Assembly (NCBI GenBank): GCA_905194315.1
Contig: CAJJRX010000045.1
Span: 1-12,711 of the forward strand
Direction: 5' to 3'
Source: an uncultured Sutterella sp.
GTDB lineage: Bacteria > Pseudomonadota > Gammaproteobacteria > Burkholderiales > Burkholderiaceae_F
Length of the DNA stretch: 12,711 nt
In this document: positions 7,096 through 12,711 of the stretch, one piece after another
Layout: every line of letters starts with the position of its first letter
Numbering within the stretch: the first letter of the stretch is position 1
Program-made: the position numbers and the translations under genes
Notes under the pieces: generated by a model
Database searches by the model: none
Told to the model about the DNA's origin: nothing
What the model saw: only the letters and a program-made list of their open reading frames with translations

Positions 7096-8283
7096 ATGAA
7101 AGCAAAACTTCTCTCGCAGTGTGTCATCACTGCCATTGCGGCCACTGCGGGTTCCGCCGCTCTCGCCGGTAACGTCCAGCTCTTCGGCTTCCTCGATCAG
7201 GGGCTGGCTTATATCCATGAAGACCTCAACGCCGGCATGGGCGGTCCGGTCGGACAGTCAAAAGCCCTCACTGTCGGTACAGACGGCTATGTGAGCGAGG
7301 CTGCCACCAAGACCATGGTCTCTCAGGGCACGGGCAACGTAAGCACCTGGGGCATCAAGGGCAGTGAGGCACTCTCGGACGACACCGAAGTGATCTTTCA
7401 CCTTGAAAGCGGTTTTCTGCCCGATGACGGCACCCTCTACGGTGCCGGCAGCCCGATCTTTGAGCGTGAATCAAGTGTCGGGATCCGTTCCAAAACGTTC
7501 GGCGAACTCAAGGCGGGCCGCATGCCTGCTCTGACCACCGGTTCAGGTACGACCGGGATCTTCAACAGCAAAGTGAATCCCTTCGGTGCCGGCTGGGGCA
7601 ATATGACGGGCGGCTGGAAATTCACAGGCACGCTGGCAACTGCCCGCTGGAACAACATGATCAATTACATTTCGCCCTCTTTTGGCGGCGTGAGAATCCA
7701 CCTCCAGCACTCTCTGGGTAACAGCAATGATGCAACAGAAGGCACCTCCGACACCAACCGCTGGAGTGCAGCCGGTCTGAGCTGGACGGCAGAGCGCTTC
7801 TACCTTGCCGCCGCTGTTGACTGGCTTCGCGCCGCCAACAACTCCACCACCATGGACAGAGACACCTACAAGGTGCTCGTGGGCGGACACTACAAGTTTG
7901 ACAGCTTCAAGCTCTTTGGCTCTGTGCAGTATCTGAAAAACGCCATGTACATCGGCGGCTACTCCACCAAGGAGTTCGCGCCGCTAGCCATCGGTCAGAA
8001 AGCGAGCAAAGGTTTTGAGAGCTGGGCGCTTGCCACAGGTGTGGATATTCCCGTGGCGGGCGGCACGCTCAAGGCGAGCGTGGGCTACGGTCGCGGTGAA
8101 AACCAGAGCACCGACTCGCAGAACCGCTTCCAGCGCGCCAACGCCGGTCTGGGCTACCTCTACCCGCTCTCACGGCGTACCACGGTTTATGCCGTGGGTG
8201 GCTACTTCTGGCAGGATGCCGACTGGCAGCGTGATTCGATCAGTGCCAACGAAGTCATTCTCGGCCTGATGCACCGCTTCTAA
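7096..8283 (+). CDS. Gram-negative trimeric-type outer-membrane porin
   Basis: The 395-residue precursor begins with a Sec signal peptide (about 1-24; AALA before GNVQLFG). The mature part has porin features: N-terminal VQLFGFLDQGLAYI strand, the WGIKGSEALSDDTEVIFHLESGF block (about 84-106), alternating amphipathic strands, and a C-terminal strand ending in Phe (LGLMHRF), the BAM assembly signal. It resembles the beta-proteobacterial porin family. It would be a general or substrate-biased channel in the outer membrane. AAGGAG overlaps the stop of the preceding gene, and only 11 bases separate the genes, so it belongs to the same transcript. A strong terminator follows directly. Placement inside a catabolic cluster suggests it admits the pathway substrate, which is inference. 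Confidence 0.92.
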   Translation: MKAKLLSQCVITAIAATAGSAALAGNVQLFGFLDQGLAYIHEDLNAGMGGPVGQSKALTVGTDGYVSEAATKTMVSQGTGNVSTWGIKGSEALSDDTEVIFHLESGFLPDDGTLYGAGSPIFERESSVGIRSKTFGELKAGRMPALTTGSGTTGIFNSKVNPFGAGWGNMTGGWKFTGTLATARWNNMINYISPSFGGVRIHLQHSLGNSNDATEGTSDTNRWSAAGLSWTAERFYLAAAVDWLRAANNSTTMDRDTYKVLVGGHYKFDSFKLFGSVQYLKNAMYIGGYSTKEFAPLAIGQKASKGFESWALATGVDIPVAGGTLKASVGYGRGENQSTDSQNRFQRANAGLGYLYPLSRRTTVYAVGGYFWQDADWQRDSISANEVILGLMHRF

Positions 8284-8298
8284 AACGGGGCACCGTAT

Positions 8299-8340
8299 GC
8301 CGGCCCGGTCGTGTGGTTGGGGCCGGGCCGGCTCTTTTTT
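8299..8340 (+). terminator. Strong rho-independent terminator between porin and lyase genes
   Basis: GCCGGCCCGG (8299-8308) pairs perfectly with CCGGGCCGGC (8323-8332), extendable by a T-G and a C-G pair, and is followed by TCTTTTTT. It begins 16 bases after the porin stop and ends 21 bases before the lyase start, so it lies inside a run of same-strand genes and should limit readthrough into the last three. Confidence 0.88.
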
Positions 8341-8361
8341 CACTAGACAACGGAAACAATA

Positions 8362-9819
8362 ATGCTTGGCTTGCACATGGGGAAACTCCCTCAAACAAAA
8401 TTTGATACGGTAACCGACACCGAGGACTGGCTTCAGGCCATCAACCGGGCATCGGTCATCGCCAATACGGAAAGCGGACTGCTCGATCGGGCACTGGCAC
8501 GGAAAATCCGTGACGCTCTCAACGCCCTTGAAAAAGAAGCGCATGAGCCCGGTTACAGGCGCTGTGCACTTTATATTGAATTTGAACCGAAACTCCTCGG
8601 ACTGTGCGGCATTCATGCCAGCGTGCTCCACGCGGGACGCTCGAGTCAGGACATACTCGCCACAGCCAATGCCGGCATGAACCGCGAACGTATTGTGAAA
8701 CTCGCCGAAGAACTGCTCACGCTTTTGCATGCTCTCACTGGACTGGCCCGCCGCGAGCAGGACAGTATCGTGCCGGCCTACACCAACGGCGTGCAGGCTC
8801 AGCCCACCTACTTCAGCCACTATCTGCTGGCGCACTATCAGGTGTTCTCCCGCGACCTGGCCCGGCTGCGCGAATGCTTTGAGCGTTACGATGCCTGTCC
8901 CATGGGCAGCGCTGTCTGCAACGGTACCGGCTGGCCGCTCAACACGGAAAGAATGGCAGCGCTGCTTGGCTTTTCACGCAGTGCCGGGAACGCATTTGAT
9001 GCCGGACAGTGTCAGGGTAATGACCTGCCGCTTGAGATCAGCCAGATCATTGCAGGCATCATGCTTCACGTCAATCAGTTTCTCTCCGACTTTATGGTGC
9101 AGTATGCGCAGACGCGTCCCTGGATTATTTATGACAGCACAAACGGTGTATACCATTCAAGTGCCATGCCGCAGAAACGCAATCCCGGCTATATCAATGA
9201 CTGCCGCCGCGACGCGGGTCTCGTGCTCGGAGAGACCCAGGGTGTGATGCTTCGCATGCAGAACCTCTCACTGGGCATGCCTGATGTGCGCGATGCGGAC
9301 ACGATGGCTGAGCTTGCCCGGGACTGTGCCTGTGTGATCAGCACCTTTGCCGATATCATCAGTCATCTGAAGGTTAATCAGGCGCGCGCCCTCGAAGAGC
9401 TCAACAGCGACTGGACCTGCACGCAGGAAATTGCCGACACGCTCATGCTCAAGGCGGGCATTGATTTCAGAACCGGACACGCCTTTGCCTCGGAACTCGT
9501 AAGTCGTGCGCGGGCGCTCGGTAAAACACCGGCTAACACAACCTATGCCGAGGTGGCAGAGTGCTGGCGCGAATGGGCCCTTTCACACAACTGCCCTGAA
9601 ACACTGCCGCTCTCCGAAGACGAGCTCAGCTCTGCCATGGATCCGAAGGGTATTCTCGCCGAACGGAAAACCGCCGGGAGCGCCTCCGGCTCAGAGATTC
9701 TCAGACAGCTTGAGCGGGCGGAATCCGCTCTTGAGCAACAGGCGTTGTGGATAGGTGAAAAATATGCCACTATGCAGGCAGCGCACGAGCTGCGTGAAAA
9801 ACTGCTCAATGAGCTCTGA
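8362..9819 (+). CDS. Argininosuccinate-lyase-like enzyme (fumarase/aspartase superfamily), probable N-substituted aspartate lyase
   Basis: The 485-residue protein follows the ArgH plan: LHAGRSSQD (89-97; ArgH LHTGRSRND), AQPTYFSHYLLAH (146-158), the GTGWPLNTERMAALLGF block (188-204) and the superfamily signature SSAMPQKRNP (266-275), with S266 at the position of the catalytic serine. It departs from true ArgH: the N-terminal WGGRF motif is absent, and YTHLQRAQP, whose His takes part in catalysis, reads YTNGVQAQP (N142). Relatives of this type, such as EDDS lyase, release fumarate from N-substituted aspartates. I expect cleavage of an N-succinyl C-N bond to fumarate plus an amine, not arginine synthesis. 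The ATG at 8362 has only a weak ribosome site (CGGAA); M6 is an alternative. It follows the porin terminator and is tightly linked to the MFS gene (14 bases). Confidence 0.8.
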   Translation: MLGLHMGKLPQTKFDTVTDTEDWLQAINRASVIANTESGLLDRALARKIRDALNALEKEAHEPGYRRCALYIEFEPKLLGLCGIHASVLHAGRSSQDILATANAGMNRERIVKLAEELLTLLHALTGLARREQDSIVPAYTNGVQAQPTYFSHYLLAHYQVFSRDLARLRECFERYDACPMGSAVCNGTGWPLNTERMAALLGFSRSAGNAFDAGQCQGNDLPLEISQIIAGIMLHVNQFLSDFMVQYAQTRPWIIYDSTNGVYHSSAMPQKRNPGYINDCRRDAGLVLGETQGVMLRMQNLSLGMPDVRDADTMAELARDCACVISTFADIISHLKVNQARALEELNSDWTCTQEIADTLMLKAGIDFRTGHAFASELVSRARALGKTPANTTYAEVAECWREWALSHNCPETLPLSEDELSSAMDPKGILAERKTAGSASGSEILRQLERAESALEQQALWIGEKYATMQAAHELREKLLNEL

Positions 9820-9833
9820 GGAGAGACCCCGTC

Positions 9834-11060
9834 ATGAAAAACCGCTGGCTGATACTGGCACTGATCTGTCTTATTAATCTCTGTGCAGGCTCCATCTATT
9901 CCTGGAGCGTGCTCTCGGCAGCCGCCGCAGAGCGGCTCACCGTCCTTACCGGTATGCCGGTGAGCGCCGGAGAGCTTGCACTCGCGTTTGCCATTGCAAA
10001 CGGCATCGGGCCTGTTCCGATGATTCTCGGCGGTGCGCTCAACGACCGCTTCGGTCCGAAAGTGACGATTGTCTCCGGAGGGGTGCTGATCGGTGCAGGT
10101 CTTGCATGCTGCGGACTGCTCAGCTCCGTGAGTGCCATCACGCTGTGCTACGGGCTGTTTTTCGGCATCGGTCTTGCGCTCACTTACGGCACGTGCATCA
10201 GCACGGCAGTGCGGCTTTTTCCCGAGCGCCGGGGCCTCGCCGGCGGTATTGTCACCACGGCCTACGGCATGAGCTCTGTGATTCTGCCGCCTGTGGCCCA
10301 GTGGCTCATCGGCAGCACAGGCATCGAAAACACCTTTATTGTGCTTGGCGCTGTGTTCGGCGGCGTCATTGTCGCGGGCGGTCTTCTCACACCGCGACCG
10401 GCACCCGCACTCAGTACGGCTGGCGCGCCGGTCGAGGACAGCTCGAAGCGTCCCGCAGAGATGCTCCGCAGTGTCACGTTCTGGCCGATGCTCGGGCTGC
10501 TGCTCTGCGGCGCATTCCCGGCGATGATGATCATCTCTCAGGCCTCATCGGTCGCACGCGCTGTGCTCGCCTGCTCGCCCGCTCAGGCCGCCACACTCGT
10601 TTCTGTTCTTGCCTTCTCGAATATGCTCTCAAGACTCATCTCAGGCGGACTCTCGGACAGATTCGGCCGGCTGCCGGTGCTCGCAGCCGCACTGACTTTT
10701 GCCGCTGCAGGCCTCTTTCTGATGACGCTCGCCGCGCCTGATGCCCGCCTGTATTTTGTCGCCGGCATCATCGGCGTCGGCATCTCGTTCGGTGCGTTTA
10801 TGGGTATTTATCCCGGCTTTACCGCAGACCGTTTCGGGACGCGCTACGCCAGCGTGAACTACGGCGTGATGTTCACAGGCTTTGCGCTTGCCGGCATTCT
10901 TGCACCGGTAACCATGCACCGGCTACAGAGCGCCGGATGGAGCTTTGCGCAGTGTGCCTGGCTCGCCATCGGACTGTGTGTGCTCGGACTCCTGCTCACA
11001 GCTGTCTGCAGGGTCACAACACAGCGGGGGAAACACAACTTTTGTAATCGGGAGGATTAA
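9834..11060 (+). CDS. MFS transporter, oxalate/formate antiporter (OFA) type
   Basis: The 408-residue protein has about twelve membrane segments in two halves. The MFS motif between TM2 and TM3 is GGALNDRFGPK (66-76), repeated in the second half as GGLSDRFGRLP (271-281). The start NRWLILALICLINLCAGSIYSWSVLS and the late block YPGFTADRFGTRYASVNYGVMFTGFALAGI (about 326-355) are typical of the OxlT/OFA group, which carries small carboxylates and similar anions, often by exchange. It acts in the inner membrane. GAGGAGA precedes the ATG; the gene is 14 bases after the lyase and only 2 bases before the peptidase gene, so the three are one translation-coupled unit. It probably imports the pathway substrate or exports a product; substrate not predictable. 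Confidence 0.88.
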   Translation: MKNRWLILALICLINLCAGSIYSWSVLSAAAAERLTVLTGMPVSAGELALAFAIANGIGPVPMILGGALNDRFGPKVTIVSGGVLIGAGLACCGLLSSVSAITLCYGLFFGIGLALTYGTCISTAVRLFPERRGLAGGIVTTAYGMSSVILPPVAQWLIGSTGIENTFIVLGAVFGGVIVAGGLLTPRPAPALSTAGAPVEDSSKRPAEMLRSVTFWPMLGLLLCGAFPAMMIISQASSVARAVLACSPAQAATLVSVLAFSNMLSRLISGGLSDRFGRLPVLAAALTFAAAGLFLMTLAAPDARLYFVAGIIGVGISFGAFMGIYPGFTADRFGTRYASVNYGVMFTGFALAGILAPVTMHRLQSAGWSFAQCAWLAIGLCVLGLLLTAVCRVTTQRGKHNFCNRED

Positions 11061-11062
11061 CA

Positions 11063-12343
11063 ATGCAACACACTGATCAGACATTACTCGAAGAACTCAC
11101 TCTGGATCGTCAGACACTGCACCGCCATCCGGAGGAGGGCTGGACGGAGTTTTTCACAACGCACTACATCTGCGAGCGTCTGGAACAGCTCGGCCTGCCC
11201 TGCACAGTAGGGCCGGCACTGGTATCCGCTGAGCATTTGCTCGGACGCGACGAAGCAAAAGTGTCTGCCGCCCGGGCACGTGCCCTCTCCTGGGGCGTTC
11301 CGGAAGCATTTATCGACCGACTCGACGGGATCACCGGCGTCGTCTGCGAGGTCGATACCGGCCGGGCCGGCCCGACAACAGTCTGCCGCTTTGACATCGA
11401 CTGCGTCTGTGTTGAAGAGACCGATGATCCGGCACATATCCCGAACCGGGACGGTTTCTGCTCGCTCAACAAAGGCTTTATGCATGCGTGCGGCCATGAT
11501 GCACACACCAGTGTCGGCCTCGCAGTGGCCGCCTGGCTGGCCGAAAACAGGGAGAGTCTGTGCGGGAAAATCCGTCTTATCTTCCAGCCGGCCGAAGAAG
11601 GTGCCAGAGGCGCTTACGCGATGACGGCGGCAGGCTGGGTTGACGATGCGGACTACTTTATCGCCTCCCACGTCGGCGGGCTTGCTCGACTTGGAGAAAT
11701 CTTCATCAGCACGGGCGGCATGCTCGCGAGCACAAAGCTTGACATTGACTTTACCGGTGTGGCCTCACATGCAGGCGCCGAACCGGAAAAAGGTCACAGC
11801 GCCCTGCTCGCCGGTGCTGCCGCCTCTCTGATGATTGCCGGCATTCCCCGTCACAGCAAAGGTGACAGCCGCGTGAGCATCGGCACCTTTACTGCCGGCG
11901 AAGGAAGAAATGTCACGCCGGTGCATGCCAGACTGCAGGTGGAGACCCGCGGTACGGTGCAGGAGGTCAACGACTACCTTGAAGCACAGGTCAAGCAGAT
12001 TGTCAGCGGCGTGGCACTGACCTACGGCGTTGAATCAAAGGTAACCGTCGCCGGCGTGGCAAAGACAATCGCCTATTCGGAATCGCTCGCTGACACCACG
12101 CTCGAGCTGGCCAGGACGATTCCGGGCGTCACGCATGTGCAGAAAGACTCTCGCCCGGCCGCCTCTGAGGACTGCACGCATTTTATGCACCGCGTAACCG
12201 AGAAAGGCGGACAGGCTGTGCATTTTGTGTTCGGTGCAAACCACCAGGGTCATCACCGCAAAAACTTTGACATCCAGCCCGAATGCATGGTTTACGCCAC
12301 CAGGCTGTTCGCAAAGCTGGTTGCCCGCCTCAACGCCCGCTGA
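11063..12343 (+). CDS. AbgA-like M20D amidohydrolase (aminoacyl-type metallopeptidase)
   Basis: The 426-residue protein aligns well with E. coli AbgA, a subunit of p-aminobenzoyl-glutamate hydrolase: RHPEEGWTEF near the N-terminus, VDTGRAGPTTVCRFDIDCV (98-116), RDGFCSLNKGFMHACGHDAHT (129-149), FQPAEEGARGA (174-184), HVGG (203) and SHAGAEPEKGHSALLAG (235-251). C143, H145, E178/E179 and H203 are the expected metal and catalytic positions, with a late His near 397-398 (GHH). The M20D group hydrolyses amide bonds of N-acyl or N-aroyl amino acids in the cytoplasm. E. coli AbgA works with AbgB, but no AbgB partner is here, so it may act alone as a homodimer. GGGAGG lies before the ATG. It is the last gene before a strong terminator. 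It could act before the lyase, freeing an aspartyl or glutamyl amide, or after it. Confidence 0.88.
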   Translation: MQHTDQTLLEELTLDRQTLHRHPEEGWTEFFTTHYICERLEQLGLPCTVGPALVSAEHLLGRDEAKVSAARARALSWGVPEAFIDRLDGITGVVCEVDTGRAGPTTVCRFDIDCVCVEETDDPAHIPNRDGFCSLNKGFMHACGHDAHTSVGLAVAAWLAENRESLCGKIRLIFQPAEEGARGAYAMTAAGWVDDADYFIASHVGGLARLGEIFISTGGMLASTKLDIDFTGVASHAGAEPEKGHSALLAGAAASLMIAGIPRHSKGDSRVSIGTFTAGEGRNVTPVHARLQVETRGTVQEVNDYLEAQVKQIVSGVALTYGVESKVTVAGVAKTIAYSESLADTTLELARTIPGVTHVQKDSRPAASEDCTHFMHRVTEKGGQAVHFVFGANHQGHHRKNFDIQPECMVYATRLFAKLVARLNAR

Positions 12344-12355
12344 CCTTTACTAATT

Positions 12356-12393
12356 TCCGGACCGCAGTAAAACGCTGCGGCCCGGATTTTTTT
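12356..12393 (+). terminator. Rho-independent terminator at the end of the cluster
   Basis: A 12-base stem (12356-12367 with 12375-12386, one A-C mismatch) has a 7-base loop and is followed by seven T. It starts 13 bases after the last stop codon and closes the lyase-MFS-amidohydrolase unit. Confidence 0.9.
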
Positions 12394-12658
12394 GCGGTAC
12401 AGAATTTTATTCGTCCCGCCTATCTGTTACTGTCCCGCAATAAAAGCTGTATTTCAAGTTTTTATATTTATTATTAATACTTTTCTCCCCTCAGAATTCT
12501 GTTACCATCCCGGACTGCCTTTACCCGACAAGAACGCCTGATTTACATATGTTTTGTTGATCTGTCCAGAAAGCAAAAGCTATAATTGAATAAAAAAAGA
12601 GTTTCTTTTTCAGTTTTTAAGATATTTTTAACTCATTTTTCTGAAAACGGTTAAAAAT
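12394..12658. other. AT-rich noncoding region between cluster terminator and right repeat
   Basis: No gene is seen. The sequence is strongly AT-rich, much more so than the genes beside it. It holds a 10-bp palindrome CAGAATTCTG (12492-12501) and an A/T-only-type hairpin AAAAAGA / TCTTTTT (12594-12610). The last seven bases, TAAAAAT (12652-12658), equal those just inside the left repeat (56-62). Confidence 0.6.
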
Positions 12659-12711
12659 GGCTCTTGAGGCATACATGTGGAAGAAAATTCTGATTGAGAA
12701 TTCCTAACCAG
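12659..12711. repeat. Right copy of 53-bp inverted repeat, probable ISL3-like IS end
   Basis: This is the inverted partner of 3-55, with two differences in 53 bases. It begins at its inner edge with GGCTCTTGAGGCATA, an ISL3-like tip, and runs off the window at position 12711. It contains a small hairpin (ATTCT GATTG AGAAT) within a GAATTC-rich stretch. Two mismatches mean the two ends are not one shared overlap sequence copied by assembly, although an assembly break at a repeated element could still explain why the window stops here. Confidence 0.75.

Noticed and set aside
8362..9819. Calling the lyase argH for arginine synthesis
   Set aside because: It lacks the N-terminal WGGRF motif and the YTHLQ histidine, and sits in a catabolic cluster with no other arginine genes.
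1..12711. Transposase, integrase, replication gene, CRISPR array, tRNA or rRNA
   Set aside because: I looked for these because of the flanking inverted repeats; none of the open frames resembles a transposase, recombinase or replication protein, and no regular spacer-repeat pattern or tRNA/rRNA sequence was seen.

Overview
The window looks like a piece of a Gram-negative proteobacterial genome. One gene encodes a porin with a signal peptide and a C-terminal Phe. PepT, DcuC-type and OFA-type transporters, and LysR and Crp/Fnr regulators are also present. Porin style and gene mix suggest a betaproteobacterium, perhaps a gut Sutterellaceae-like organism adapted to anaerobic growth; this is inference and no marker gene settles it. 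Coding regions are GC-rich, while the two ends and the lysR/dcuC intergenic region are clearly AT-rich.

Both ends carry the same 53-bp sequence in inverted orientation (51/53 identical, positions 3-55 and 12659-12711). Read outward, each copy begins GGCTCTTGAGGCATA, which resembles the tips of ISL3-family insertion sequences. Similarity stops abruptly at the inner edge, and both copies abut the same 7-mer TAAAAAT in direct orientation. The segment is therefore probably bounded by two IS copies lying mostly outside the window, or by the two ends of one copy. No transposase lies inside.

Left block (1-3200): a HicB-family antitoxin/regulator without a visible HicA toxin (314-745) ends in a strong terminator. 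Convergent to it, on the minus strand, are a Crp/Fnr-type regulator (921-1673) with a good sigma70 promoter and, upstream of it, peptidase T (1777-3045).

Right block (3198-12343): a LysR-type regulator (minus strand) is divergent from a six-gene plus-strand cluster: DcuC-type C4-dicarboxylate transporter, metal-dependent amidohydrolase, porin, strong internal terminator, argininosuccinate-lyase-like enzyme, OFA-type MFS transporter and AbgA-like M20 amidohydrolase, then a strong terminator. A T-N11-A palindrome of the kind LysR proteins bind lies in the divergent promoter region.

The cluster reads as a dedicated uptake and degradation pathway. The porin and MFS protein would import a compound, the two amidohydrolases would open a ring or cut amide bonds, and the lyase would split an N-substituted aspartate (N-succinyl) intermediate into fumarate and an amine or urea-like product. 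The DcuC protein would exchange C4-dicarboxylates. If so, an unusual N-succinyl or aspartyl compound could feed fumarate respiration. The substrate cannot be read from sequence, and this pathway is the most interesting hypothesis here.
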